Shown one piece after another: positions 54,999 through 63,941 of a stretch of 64,000 nucleotides of DNA (the stretch's first letter is position 1; the number at the start of each line of letters is the position of its first letter). Location: contig NZ_JNLC01000016.1 in NCBI RefSeq assembly GCF_000702305.1, positions 124,001 to 188,000 of the forward strand, in the 5' to 3' direction. The position numbers were made by a program, and so were the translations under genes. The notes below the pieces were generated by a model, which saw nothing but the letters and a program-made list of their open reading frames with translations, was not told where the DNA came from and ran no database searches. This DNA comes from Allobosea sp. 117. GTDB lineage: Bacteria; Pseudomonadota; Alphaproteobacteria; Rhizobiales; Xanthobacteraceae.

Positions 54999-56108
54999 TT
55001 AGCCCACCAGCACCGCGTGATTGTCATAGCGCGGCCCGCCGGACTTGCGGGCGACGACGCCGACGCCCTCCCCGTCCGCCGCGATTAGCACGACCTCGCC
55101 GAGGCCACTGGTGGCGAGGAAGCGGCCGGGCTCGTGCGTCGCGGCGAGGCCGCAACCGTCGACGAGCGGCACCGCGCCGAGGAAGCGCCCTTCGCGCGAC
55201 CACACGCCGATGCGGTTGCCGCGCGGCGAGGCGGCCGCCACGAAGGCGCCGGAGCGGTCGATGGCGACCGAGCCGATATAGGTGCGGAAGCCGCGCCATT
55301 CCTCGTCCGGCGCGTCGAACGCCACCAGCCGGCCCTCGGGCTCGACGCGGTAGAGCAGCGGGCGGGCGACGCCGTCGGCGAGCAGGTCCTGCGCCGCGAC
55401 GACGACCGGGCCTTCCGGAGCGCTGGCGAGATGGCGCAGCGAGAGCGAGGCGAGATCCTCGTCGAGCGCCGTGAGCGCCCGGGTCTGCCCACTCGCGGGA
55501 TCGATGAGCGCGACGCTGGCGCCAGCGACCTCGGCACCCAGCGCCTCGGGCGTGTGTGGCTCGACACCGCCATTCGCCACCACCAGCGCGTCGCCCGCCG
55601 GCAGCAGGTCGTGCGGTCCGACGCCGGAGGAGGCCCATTCGGTGACGATCCCGAAGCCGTCCGCCACCTCGCGCAGCGTCACCGTCCCCTGCCCGCTCGC
55701 GCGGTCGATCTCGACGGCGAGGAAGCGACGTCCCTGCGCGATGAAGCGTCCGTGGCCGGAGAAGACGCGCCCCTCGCCCGGCTCAAAGCTGGCGAGCACC
55801 ATGCCGGCGCGGCGGTCGAACAGCACCGCCGTGGTGCCGGGCCGGCGCGCTACCGCGACCGCCGTACGTCCGTCCGGACTCGGCTCCACCCAGTGCAGGC
55901 GCTGCACGCCCTTGCCGACCGTGGTCGGCGCGTAGTCGGCGGACAGCACCACCGGCGCGAAGCCGCCCTCGACACCGGCGGTCGCCAGCCATTCGGCGTC
56001 GAGCGCATGGTCCTGCGCGTGCGCCGCGCCGAGCATCAGCCGCGGAGCGGTGGCAAGGCCGCCGAGCCTTGCCAGCAGCGCGCGGCGGGAGAGATCGAGC
56101 ATGCCCAT
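54999..56108 (-). CDS. DUF1513 domain protein of the imelysin iron cluster
   Basis: 369 aa from ATG 56108, which has GAGGAGG upstream. The N-terminus DLSRRALLARLGG is a twin-arginine-like signal (RRALLARLG), followed by the exported domain. It appears as a beta-propeller-like repeat region (VEPSPDGRTAVAVAR, SSGVGPHDLLPAGDALVVANGG, GEGRVFSGHGRFIA). DUF1513 proteins regularly accompany imelysin and di-heme proteins and are annotated as putative iron-uptake partners; the biochemical role is unknown. It is last gene of the five-gene operon, ten bases after the second imelysin. Confidence 0.85.
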   Translation of the reverse strand: MGMLDLSRRALLARLGGLATAPRLMLGAAHAQDHALDAEWLATAGVEGGFAPVVLSADYAPTTVGKGVQRLHWVEPSPDGRTAVAVARRPGTTAVLFDRRAGMVLASFEPGEGRVFSGHGRFIAQGRRFLAVEIDRASGQGTVTLREVADGFGIVTEWASSGVGPHDLLPAGDALVVANGGVEPHTPEALGAEVAGASVALIDPASGQTRALTALDEDLASLSLRHLASAPEGPVVVAAQDLLADGVARPLLYRVEPEGRLVAFDAPDEEWRGFRTYIGSVAIDRSGAFVAAASPRGNRIGVWSREGRFLGAVPLVDGCGLAATHEPGRFLATSGLGEVVLIAADGEGVGVVARKSGGPRYDNHAVLVG

Positions 56109-56118
56109 GCGCGCCTCC

Positions 56119-57234
56119 TCAGTCGCCATCGAGCGCGTTGAAGCCGAGCGGCACGCCGAGGCCCGAGGCCAGCGGATCGGCCACCGTCTTCTGCGCCGCC
56201 TTCAGCGCCACGACGGCGGCGTCGATCACCTTGCGATCCTTCGGCTCGGCAGCAGCCGCGCCGATGTCGTCCGGCAGGCGGCCGACGGCGGCGAGCGCGT
56301 CGCGGCCGGCCTTGTCGACTATCCCCTGCGCCTTCGCGTCGAGACCGGCGGCGAGACGTTCGGTCAGCGCGCCGGCGCTCGCGACGACGGCGAGTATCGT
56401 CGCCTTGGAACGCCCGGAACGGCGCCGGTCGGCGAGCGCGGGCTTGGCGTCATCGAGGCTCTTGCCGAGCACGACGAGCAGACGCTGGTCGACGACGCGC
56501 TGATAGGCACCGGCGAGGTCCGTCACCATCTGGCTGAGCAGCGCGTTCGGGTCGGGGAAGAACACCGGGTCAGGCTTTCCGGCCAGGAGCTGGGCGAGCA
56601 GCCCCTTGGTCCGGTCGCCCCAGCCCTCGCGGATGCCGCGCGCGATTTCGTCGAGATTGTCGGCAATCGCCCGGCCAATGGCGCAGCGGCGCGTGGCTTC
56701 CGCACCCGAGACGAGCGCGGCGGAGGCGCCGTCGTCATAGAGCAGGCGCTCCAGCGCCGGCACGCCCTGCACCGCCGCGCTAAGGCGCGGGAAGCGGTCG
56801 GGCGCGAGGCGCTCCTCGGTCGGGTCGGCGATCAGCTCGGTGAGCGAGCGGGCCACCGCATTGCGCCGCTCCGGGAACAGGTTGAAGCGGTCGGCGCGCA
56901 GCGACAGCACCACCGGGCCGAAAGTGATGAACTCGACCGCCGCCCAGGCGTCGGATACGGCGCCGAAGCGCGTCCTAAGCTCGGCGATGCCGGCCTCCGA
57001 CGGCGCCTTGCAGAAGGCCTCCCACGCGGCGAGCTGCGCGGTGGTGGCGGCGGCGAGCGTGTCGTAGCGCGGCAGCAGCCAGTCCTCGACCACCTCCGGC
57101 GCCGAGACGGGCGCGGCGAAGGCACGCCCGGCGAACACCTGCGTCAGCAGCGTCGCGGCGGCGGCGATGCCGGGCACGGCCTGCCCGAGCTGCGCCGCCA
57201 GCGCGACCAGAACGGCGATGAGCGAACGGAACAT
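56119..57234 (-). CDS. Second imelysin-family periplasmic protein
   Basis: 371 aa from ATG 57234 (MFRSLIAVLVALAAQLGQ). An N-terminal signal or anchor is present, then the imelysin helical domain (VEDWLLPRYDTLAAATTAQLAAWEAFC, VEFITFGPVVLSLRADRFNLFPER). The usual GxHxxE metal motif of the IrpA/EfeO type is absent: the matching position reads VPALERLLYDD. It is therefore a divergent, probably non-metal-binding or differently binding imelysin-like component. It is fourth in the operon, 43 bases after the di-heme gene. Confidence 0.85.
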   Translation of the reverse strand: MFRSLIAVLVALAAQLGQAVPGIAAAATLLTQVFAGRAFAAPVSAPEVVEDWLLPRYDTLAAATTAQLAAWEAFCKAPSEAGIAELRTRFGAVSDAWAAVEFITFGPVVLSLRADRFNLFPERRNAVARSLTELIADPTEERLAPDRFPRLSAAVQGVPALERLLYDDGASAALVSGAEATRRCAIGRAIADNLDEIARGIREGWGDRTKGLLAQLLAGKPDPVFFPDPNALLSQMVTDLAGAYQRVVDQRLLVVLGKSLDDAKPALADRRRSGRSKATILAVVASAGALTERLAAGLDAKAQGIVDKAGRDALAAVGRLPDDIGAAAAEPKDRKVIDAAVVALKAAQKTVADPLASGLGVPLGFNALDGD

Positions 57235-57277
57235 AGGCACGACCCTCTCTTTCAGAGGCACGTCATCCACAAGGACG

Positions 57278-58501
57278 TCACAGGGCGCTCACATAGGCGA
57301 CGAGCCGGCGCCGCTCCTGCTCGCCGAGCGCGTCGAAGCGGGCGCGGGCGCGCGCTGCCTCGCCGCCGTGCCAGCGCACCGCCTCGGCGACGCCTGCGGC
57401 GCGACCGTCATGCAGCAATCCGGCGCCGCGCGCCAGCGTGTCGGAGACGCCGGCAAGCGGGGCGGTCCGCCATTCGGACGCCGCCGCGCCCGGCACGCCG
57501 ACGGGATCGGCAAGGTCCTCACCCATGTCGTGCAGCAGCACGTCGGTGAACAGAGCGACCGTGCCGCCCATTGCGGTCGGCAGGCTCGGCCGGTGACAGA
57601 CGGCGCAGCCGGTCGTGGCGAACAGCTTCGCGCCCGCCTTGTCGGCTCGGGCAGCGGGCGGATCGAGGCTGCGCAGATAGGCCACTAGCCGCGCGACGAT
57701 GGCGGCGGCGATCTCCGGCTCGCCCTCCGCGTCGCGGCCATGCGGAGCGTTGCGGCAGGCCGTCTGGGCATCCGTGCAGTCGCCCCACGGCTCGGGCCGC
57801 AGCGGCGTCGAAAGGCCGAGATCGAGCGCGAAGGCTTCGGAGGCTTGGCCGGCCAGCGTCGGGTGGCTCGCCTTCCAACCGAAGCGGCCGACCCTCGAGC
57901 CGCCTTCGGGCGCCTCGAACAGCCGGGCGCGGCCGCGCACGCCGTCGCCGTCGCGGTCCTCGGGATCGGCAAGTGCGAGGATGGCCGCGTCGCTCACCTC
58001 CTCCAGCCTGCCGCGTCCGCGCAAATCGGGCGCGGCGCGCAGCGAGAGCCTGGTCGCCGTGTCGAGCGGACCGTAGCCGGCATCGCGGATCAGCGGGAGG
58101 CGACGGCCATCGACCACCGAGACACCGATCGTCCCCTCGGCCGGCACGCCGGGCAGCGTCATGGTCTCCAGACGGTGGCCATAGACCGGATCGGGCGCGC
58201 CGTCCGGCCGCACCAGAGTGAGCACCAGCCCGAGCCCCTCCGGCGTGCCGTCGGGCGCCAGCGCGGTCGCACCCCTGCCCGCCCCGGCGGGATGGCAGGC
58301 GGCACAGGAGCGCGCATCGAACAGCGGCCCGAGCCCGTCATTGGCGCGCGTCGAGCTCGGCGCCGGCACCCATGCCCGCTTGAACAACCCCTTGCCGATA
58401 GCGGCATCGAGTCCGGCATCGTCGGCGTGCACAAGGGCCGGCGCGAGCACTCCGAGCAACAGACCTGCCACGACTGTCAGGCGCTTGCGGGAGCCCCCCA
58501 T
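57278..58501 (-). CDS. Di-heme oxidoreductase (DUF1111), c-type cytochrome
   Basis: 407 aa from ATG 58501, which shares one base with the multicopper oxidase stop. Signal peptide VVAGLLLGVLAPALVHA. The two heme-binding motifs are CAACH (about residue 67) and CAVCH (in TTGCAVCHRP), with the DUF1111 pattern RGRGRLEEVSDAAILALADPEDRDGDGVRGR around a calcium-like loop. MHLG-type Met ligands are not obvious. A periplasmic electron-transfer role is likely, oxidising or reducing iron with the imelysin proteins; this is inferred from gene order. Confidence 0.92.
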   Translation of the reverse strand: MGGSRKRLTVVAGLLLGVLAPALVHADDAGLDAAIGKGLFKRAWVPAPSSTRANDGLGPLFDARSCAACHPAGAGRGATALAPDGTPEGLGLVLTLVRPDGAPDPVYGHRLETMTLPGVPAEGTIGVSVVDGRRLPLIRDAGYGPLDTATRLSLRAAPDLRGRGRLEEVSDAAILALADPEDRDGDGVRGRARLFEAPEGGSRVGRFGWKASHPTLAGQASEAFALDLGLSTPLRPEPWGDCTDAQTACRNAPHGRDAEGEPEIAAAIVARLVAYLRSLDPPAARADKAGAKLFATTGCAVCHRPSLPTAMGGTVALFTDVLLHDMGEDLADPVGVPGAAASEWRTAPLAGVSDTLARGAGLLHDGRAAGVAEAVRWHGGEAARARARFDALGEQERRRLVAYVSAL

Positions 58502-59964
58502 CACACCACCCGGAACCAGCCCATCATGCCGGTCTCCATGTGCTCCAATATGTGGCAGTGGAACACCCAGTCGCCCGGCGCGGCGACGAAGGCGATCTCC
58601 ACCGTCTCGCCGGACTGCACCAGCACGGTATCCGCCCAATGGCGCGGCAGGCGCTTGCTGCTCGAATCGATCACCTGGAAGGCGTGGCCGTGCAGGTGGA
58701 TCGGGTGCGGGAAGCGCGTGCCGTTCTTGATCACGACGCGGTAGCTGGCGCCCGCCTTCAGTCGCGCCAGCGGCGCCGGCAGTTTGCGCTGCGCGCCGGT
58801 CGGCCAGGCCTGCTGGTCGATCGCCCAATAGGCCGTCGCGCCGACGCAAAGGCTGTCGATCAGCGCTTTGGCGAGGGGATCGTCGGGCGGAAGGCCGGCT
58901 TCCTTCACTGCCGCATCGGTCGCCTGCTGCAGGGTGAAGGTGAGCTGCTCGGCACGCTTCAGGTCGGGACGCGGCAGCCTCGCCGCCGGCAACCCTGGCG
59001 GGTGGAAGCGACGCGCCGCGCGGCGCGAGGGCTGCGCGGTGATCGTCGCGAACTCGTAAATCTCGGCGGCGCGGTAGTCGCCGATGCGCACCGTGCCGCC
59101 CTCGCCGGGCATGCGCAGCGCGACGTCGATGCGCTGGGCGGGGCCCATGCGCCAGATGCCATCCGGCAGATCGTCCATCGGGATCGGATCGAGCGCGTGA
59201 CCATCCACGGCGATCAGCGCGGCAGGCGCCCCCTCGACGCCGATGTCCATCACCCGCGTCGAATCGATATTGAGGATGCGCAGGCGCACATCGCCATTGG
59301 CCGGCGCCTCCAGCCTCTCGGCCGGTTTGCCGTTGACGGTGCGGGTCGCGCCGAAGGTGCCGGCCTTGGAGGCGCCATCGGGCTCGGACAGGGCAAGGAA
59401 GCCGCCGTCCTCGGCGAGGCGCCAGTCCTTCAGCACCAGCACGAATTCAGCGTCGAATTTCGGGTCGCGCTCATCCTCGACGATCAGCACGCCGGCAAGG
59501 CCGCGCCCGGCCTGCCCGGTCTCGTCACAATGGGGATGGAAGAAGAAGGTGCCGGGATCGTCGAGCGGCACGCGGTAGACGAAGCGCCCGCCCGGCTGCA
59601 CCAGCGGCTGGGTCAGTGTCGGAACGCCGTCATATTCGTTGGGCAGGCGGATGCCGTGCCAGTGCACGGTCGAGCCTTCGTGCATGCGGTTGTCGAAGGC
59701 GATCTCCAGCCGATCTCCCTTCTTCGCCCGAATGGTGCGGAATGGCTCGCCGTCATAGGCAAGGATGCGCGTCGGCGGCTTGTCGGGGCCGAGCAGGCGG
59801 AGCTCCGTCTCGCCGGCGGAGAGAGCGATGCTGCGGGTGATCGGCCCGACGGAGGGCACCCGCGCCTCGCTCACTCGCGAAGGCGCGAACGCGGCGGCGA
59901 CACCAAGTGCCGCCCCCGCGCCCAGGAAAGCGCGGCGCGAAAGTCTCGCGCCGGTGTGCATCAT
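58501..59964 (-). CDS. Multicopper oxidase, TAT-exported
   Basis: 487 aa, three cupredoxin domains. The twin-arginine signal is LSRRAFLGAGAALG. All copper sites are present: HWHG and HPHCDE in the first domain, and HPIHLHGH and HCHILEHMETGM in the last (type 1 axial Met). It oxidises a substrate (probably Fe(II), or Cu(I)/Mn) with reduction of O2 to water in the periplasm. A ferroxidase role is suggested by the imelysin neighbours. It is second gene of the operon, four bases after the first imelysin. Confidence 0.93.
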   Translation of the reverse strand: MMHTGARLSRRAFLGAGAALGVAAAFAPSRVSEARVPSVGPITRSIALSAGETELRLLGPDKPPTRILAYDGEPFRTIRAKKGDRLEIAFDNRMHEGSTVHWHGIRLPNEYDGVPTLTQPLVQPGGRFVYRVPLDDPGTFFFHPHCDETGQAGRGLAGVLIVEDERDPKFDAEFVLVLKDWRLAEDGGFLALSEPDGASKAGTFGATRTVNGKPAERLEAPANGDVRLRILNIDSTRVMDIGVEGAPAALIAVDGHALDPIPMDDLPDGIWRMGPAQRIDVALRMPGEGGTVRIGDYRAAEIYEFATITAQPSRRAARRFHPPGLPAARLPRPDLKRAEQLTFTLQQATDAAVKEAGLPPDDPLAKALIDSLCVGATAYWAIDQQAWPTGAQRKLPAPLARLKAGASYRVVIKNGTRFPHPIHLHGHAFQVIDSSSKRLPRHWADTVLVQSGETVEIAFVAAPGDWVFHCHILEHMETGMMGWFRVV

Positions 59965-59968
59965 GGCC

Positions 59969-61255
59969 TCACTGGGTGACCTTGGACGGATCGTCCAGGC
60001 TGTCGGAACCCTCGACCTTGATCTTCAGCTTGAGCGCGGCGACCACGCCCTCGAAGGCGCGGGTCTGAGCGACCAGGGAATCGACGCCCTTCTGCACCAG
60101 CGCGTTGCCCTCGGTGTTGCCCTCGCCGATCATCTGGTCATAGGCCTGCTTGCCGCTGTCGCCCTCGTCCTTGATCGCCTTCAGCGCGGCGAGCGCGGCG
60201 TCGACCTTGGCATCCGCCTCCTTGGCGGCGTCGGGTGCCAGCGCGGCGGCATAGGCGGCGACCGAGGCGCCTTCGACCACGCTGCCGTCCACGCGGGTGT
60301 ACTTGCCGCGATAGATCGAGGCGATGCCCAACTCGTCATAGTAATGCGAGTTGTAGGTGTTGTCCGAGAAGCAGTCGTGCTCTTCCTCCGGATCGTGGAG
60401 GATGAGGCCGAGCTTCATGCGCTCGCCGGCGAGTTCGCCATAAGAAAGCGAGCCGAGACCGGTGAGAATGACGCCGAGGCCGGCCTTGTCCTTCTTGCCG
60501 AGCATGGCCTTGCGCGCCTTGCCCTTGGCGCCCCAGGCGTTCGACATCTCGGTGAGGTCGGAAACCAGCAGGTCGGTCGCGGCCTTGAGATAGGCGGCGC
60601 GGCGCTCGCAATTGCCGCCGGTGCAGGCCTTGGTGTCGTAGTCGGTGGCAGGACGCTTGCCGGCGCCGGGACCGGTGCCGTTCAGGTCCTGACCCCACAG
60701 CAGGAACTCGATAGCGTGGTAGCCGGTGGCGACGTTCGACTCGACACCGCCAGCCTCCTGCAGGCTTTCCAGCAGCTTCGGGGTGATCTTGCTGGCGTCG
60801 ATGGTCTTCTTGCCGACGCGGATCTTGGTGTTGGCGATCACGTTGGCGGTGTAGAGCGGGTTCTCGTCGGAACTGTCGCCATAGCTCTTGTCGACATAGT
60901 CGATCAGCCCCTCGTCGAGCGGCCAGGCATTCACCTTGCCCTCCCAGTCGTCGACGATGGCGTTGCCGAAGCGGAACCCTTCGGTCTGCTGATAAGGCAC
61001 GCGCGCGGCCTTCCAGGCGTCCTTCGCCTTGGCGAGGTTGTCCTCGGTCGGCGCGGCGATGAAGGCGTTGACGGCCGTCTGCAGCGTCTTGGCGGTGGAC
61101 AGGCTGTCGCCATACATCGCCTCGGCAATGTTGGCATAGTTCACGAGGATGTCGCGCGGCTTGGGCGCCGTCTGGGCGCCCGCGGGCGCGGCAATGATGA
61201 AGGCACCGAACGCGGCAGCCAGCAGCGGCGCGGCGCTAAAGGATCGGGCTCGCAT
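59969..61255 (-). CDS. Imelysin-family iron-regulated periplasmic protein (IrpA-like)
   Basis: 428 aa from ATG 61255. Signal peptide SAAPLLAAAFGAFIIAAPAGA. Imelysin domain motifs: AEAMYGDSLSTAKTLQTAVNAFI, YQQTEGFRFGNAIVDDWEGKVNAWPLDE, and the metal motif GYHAIEFLLWG (GxHxxE). DCFSDNTYNSHYYDELGI follows. Members of this family (IrpA in cyanobacteria, related to EfeO) bind iron in the periplasm. It is first gene of the cluster. The 193 bp upstream, partly AT-rich, should hold its promoter; no sure Fur box was seen in it. Confidence 0.92.
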   Translation of the reverse strand: MRARSFSAAPLLAAAFGAFIIAAPAGAQTAPKPRDILVNYANIAEAMYGDSLSTAKTLQTAVNAFIAAPTEDNLAKAKDAWKAARVPYQQTEGFRFGNAIVDDWEGKVNAWPLDEGLIDYVDKSYGDSSDENPLYTANVIANTKIRVGKKTIDASKITPKLLESLQEAGGVESNVATGYHAIEFLLWGQDLNGTGPGAGKRPATDYDTKACTGGNCERRAAYLKAATDLLVSDLTEMSNAWGAKGKARKAMLGKKDKAGLGVILTGLGSLSYGELAGERMKLGLILHDPEEEHDCFSDNTYNSHYYDELGIASIYRGKYTRVDGSVVEGASVAAYAAALAPDAAKEADAKVDAALAALKAIKDEGDSGKQAYDQMIGEGNTEGNALVQKGVDSLVAQTRAFEGVVAALKLKIKVEGSDSLDDPSKVTQ

Positions 61256-61448
61256 GGAACAATCTCCTCCGGGCGCCGTGCGGGGCGCCGACGATGCTGC
61301 CTGTCCTACGCCAGCGCGGGAAGGAACCGCAAGTCGTGCGCAGAACATTGGAATTGTTTTATCTTTGATGTTTCCGCAGCGTCACCAGACAATTAGACGA
61401 AGGGCCGGGTTTAGACTGGAAATACTACAAACTACTAATCTGGAACGA

Positions 61449-61745
61449 CTACAATCTGGTGGCCTCGGACTGCATCAGCGGCACCAGAGCCTCGCGCAGT
61501 TCCTCGTCGGTGACGGTCGCCAGCGGCTTCATCAGTTTCGCGGCCTCGGTGCGCCGACCGGGGCGCATAACCAGCACCACCGTCTCGGCGCCGCCGCAGG
61601 CCGGATCGCCGCAGGCGATCTCGGTGATCGAGATAGTGGTGTTCTCGTCGACGCCGAGCAGCGCCCTCGCCTTGCGCGCGAGTTCCTGCGCCGCGTCGGG
61701 CGCGGCCTCGGCGTCGCGGCCGCGTCGGAAGAAGAGTCGGGCCAT
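61449..61745 (-). CDS. Small conserved protein of unknown function (CGDPAC motif)
   Basis: 98 aa from ATG 61745. Soluble, no signal; the core is DENTTISITEIACGDPACGG followed by AETVVLVMRPGRRTEAAKL. The CxxxxC pair and the following EVVLVM-like strand look like a small metal-binding or redox fold. I do not recognise a named family. An upstream in-frame extension would add a Cys/Arg-rich tail and is unlikely. It lies between the iron cluster and a Fur-like palindrome, so an iron link is possible but not shown. Confidence 0.7.
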   Translation of the reverse strand: MARLFFRRGRDAEAAPDAAQELARKARALLGVDENTTISITEIACGDPACGGAETVVLVMRPGRRTEAAKLMKPLATVTDEELREALVPLMQSEATRL

Positions 61746-62135
61746 CGCATGCTCCCTTGGCGCGCCCCTCGGCACGCTTCGCTCACGGCCGACATGCTCG
61801 CCGCGATCCGGGCATCCGTGAGGCGCCCGGCACGGTGGCGCGCATCGGCGCGGAACGCAAGCCGCGGCCACATGAGCGAGCGGCCAGCAACGATCGCTGG
61901 CTTCAAGTATTCGCGAGCACCGATAACTTAGAACTATAACAATAATCGAAGATAATCATTGTCTTCATCGCGGCATGCGCGTAACAGCGGCAGCAGACGG
62001 ACAGCGATGTCCGTCCAGGACCTGGAACCGTTCGCGAGGCCTCATTCCCGGCTGGCCTCGTGAGCTGCGCGGGGCGGCAACACGCGCTCCCTCAGTTGCC
62101 GTCCCGCGATCCCGTCCAGCCCCTCGCTTCAGGCC
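61746..62135. promoter_or_regulatory. Non-coding gap with a Fur-box-like palindrome
   Basis: 390 bp with no convincing gene. An AT-rich core (about 61905-61970) contains GAAGATAATCATTGTCTTC (61948-61966), symmetrical at most positions. Its GATAATCATTGTC part agrees with 12 of 13 positions of the second half of the Fur consensus. It stands about 200 bp upstream of the small gene at 61449-61745 and 700 bp before the imelysin operon. The rest is GC-rich and featureless. Confidence 0.45.
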
Positions 62136-63941
62136 TCAATGCCGGCGCCGCGCACGTTCCCGCGCAGTGCGGCGCTGCCCGAGGAGGCGCGCCAGCGCCG
62201 CGCCGTTGAGGATGCTCTTGTCGCGCTCCTCGACATCGTCGTCGAAGCTCAGGCCCGCCAGTGTCACCCGGTCGTCCTCGACAGCGCGCACCACCAGCGT
62301 CGCGCCGCCGAGCTGCAGGCGGTTACCGACGGCCGGGCGCTCGTCGAAGCGGTCGGCGAACAGGTCGGCGATGGTCAGGTCGCGCTCGAGCAGATCGACT
62401 GGCAGGCCGTAGAGATCGGATATGGCGGAGAGCAGAATATCGCCCCGGAACGGGAAGGCGGCGGCGAGTTCGGCGTCGGGCCTGTCCTCGCCGGCGACGA
62501 ACAGCCGGTCCAGCCGCGCGACGCGCTCGGGGGGTGATAGCAGATAGGCATAGTCGCCCTTGCGCGGCTGGCCGGCCTCGTCGGCGCTGAGGATGGAACC
62601 GTCACGCACCACTAGCAGGAGGCGCGCCCAGTTCGGCAGCGTGCCGTGGCTCAGCACCGGGCTACCGGCGGCGACCGGATAGGCGACAAGCTCATAGTCG
62701 AGCTGGCCGGGCAAATCGATCTCGAAACGCCGTGCCTCGCGGAGCGGCTCCGGCAATGCGACGCCGAGCCGCCGCGCGGCATAGGTCAGCGTCCAGCCCT
62801 GCACCACCAGCGACACCAGCACGACGGTGAAGGCGACGTTGAAATAGACCTCGGCGCTCGGCACGGAGGCGAGCGTCGGAATGGTGGCGAGGAAGATCGA
62901 GACGGCACCACGCAGTCCGACCCAGGAGATGTAGGCCGTCTCGTTGGTCTTGAAGCCGAAGGGGGCAAGGCACAACCACACCGCGGCCGGGCGGCCGATC
63001 ACGATCAGGAACACCGCGATGCCGAAGGCCGGCAGCGCATATTCCATCACCTTGGAGGGTGTCACCAGCAGCCCCAGCATGACGAACATCACGAGCTGGC
63101 AGAGCCAGGTAGCGGCGTCGTGGAAGCTGACGATGGAGGGCAGCGCGCGCACCGGCCGGTTGCCGAGCACGAGGCCCGCCAGATAGACAGCGAGGAAGCC
63201 GGAGCCGTCGGCAACCGCGGTCAGCGCATAGATCAGCAGCGCGGCGCCGACCGAGAGCAGCGCGTGCAGGCCGCTCGGCAGATCGAAGCGGTTCAGCAGC
63301 GCGGCGAGTCCGAGGCCGCCAGCGACACCGATCGCGGACCCCAGGACCGCCTGCTGCCCAACAGTGAGCAGCACCTCCCAGCCGGGCGCATGGCCTCCCG
63401 CCGCGATCAGCTCCACGAGGGTGATCGACAGCAGGATGGCGACCGGATCGTTGGTCGCCGATTCGATCTCCAGCACCGCGCCGACGCGCTTCTTGAGCTG
63501 CAGGCCGCCGGCCTTGAGCAGGAAGAACACCGCCGCCGCGTCGGTGGAGGCGACCACCGAGCCGACCAGCAGCGCCTCCAGCGGCGGCAGTCCGAGCACC
63601 AGCATGGCGAGCCCGCCGACGAGGGTGGCGGTGATCAGCACGCCGACCGTCGAGAGCATCACGGCCGGCCCCAGCGTGCCGCGGAAACTCGACATGCGGG
63701 TGCGCAGCCCGCCGTCGAACAGGATGATGGCGAGCGCCGCCGAGCCGACGATGTAGGTCGCGCGATAGTCGCTGAAATGGATCTGGCCTGGCCCGTCCTC
63801 GCCGGCCAGCATGCCGATGACGAGGAAGACGAGCAGCAGGGGGGCGCCGAAGCGCGAGGCGACGAGGCTGGAGAAGATGCCGAGCACCATCAGGGCGGCG
63901 GCGGCGAGCAGGAGGATATTGGTGAGAGTGATCGTCTCCAT
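62136..63941 (-). CDS. nhaP2: K+/H+ antiporter, CvrA/NhaP2 type
   Basis: 601 aa CPA1 monovalent cation/proton antiporter. Twelve or so transmembrane helices (first ILLLAAAALMVLGIFSSLVA) carry SVVASTDAAAVFFLL and EIESATNDPVAILL, the Asp/Asn transport region. A cytoplasmic C-terminal part (about 400-601) includes a TrkA-C-like regulatory domain (LPNWARLLLVVRDGSILS), and a CorC/HlyC-like end, as in the CvrA potassium/proton antiporters. Start ATG 63941. It is likely for K+ or pH homeostasis and not linked to the iron cluster. The last 59 bases of the window are non-coding. Confidence 0.9.
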   Translation of the reverse strand: METITLTNILLLAAAALMVLGIFSSLVASRFGAPLLLVFLVIGMLAGEDGPGQIHFSDYRATYIVGSAALAIILFDGGLRTRMSSFRGTLGPAVMLSTVGVLITATLVGGLAMLVLGLPPLEALLVGSVVASTDAAAVFFLLKAGGLQLKKRVGAVLEIESATNDPVAILLSITLVELIAAGGHAPGWEVLLTVGQQAVLGSAIGVAGGLGLAALLNRFDLPSGLHALLSVGAALLIYALTAVADGSGFLAVYLAGLVLGNRPVRALPSIVSFHDAATWLCQLVMFVMLGLLVTPSKVMEYALPAFGIAVFLIVIGRPAAVWLCLAPFGFKTNETAYISWVGLRGAVSIFLATIPTLASVPSAEVYFNVAFTVVLVSLVVQGWTLTYAARRLGVALPEPLREARRFEIDLPGQLDYELVAYPVAAGSPVLSHGTLPNWARLLLVVRDGSILSADEAGQPRKGDYAYLLSPPERVARLDRLFVAGEDRPDAELAAAFPFRGDILLSAISDLYGLPVDLLERDLTIADLFADRFDERPAVGNRLQLGGATLVVRAVEDDRVTLAGLSFDDDVEERDKSILNGAALARLLGQRRTARERARRRH

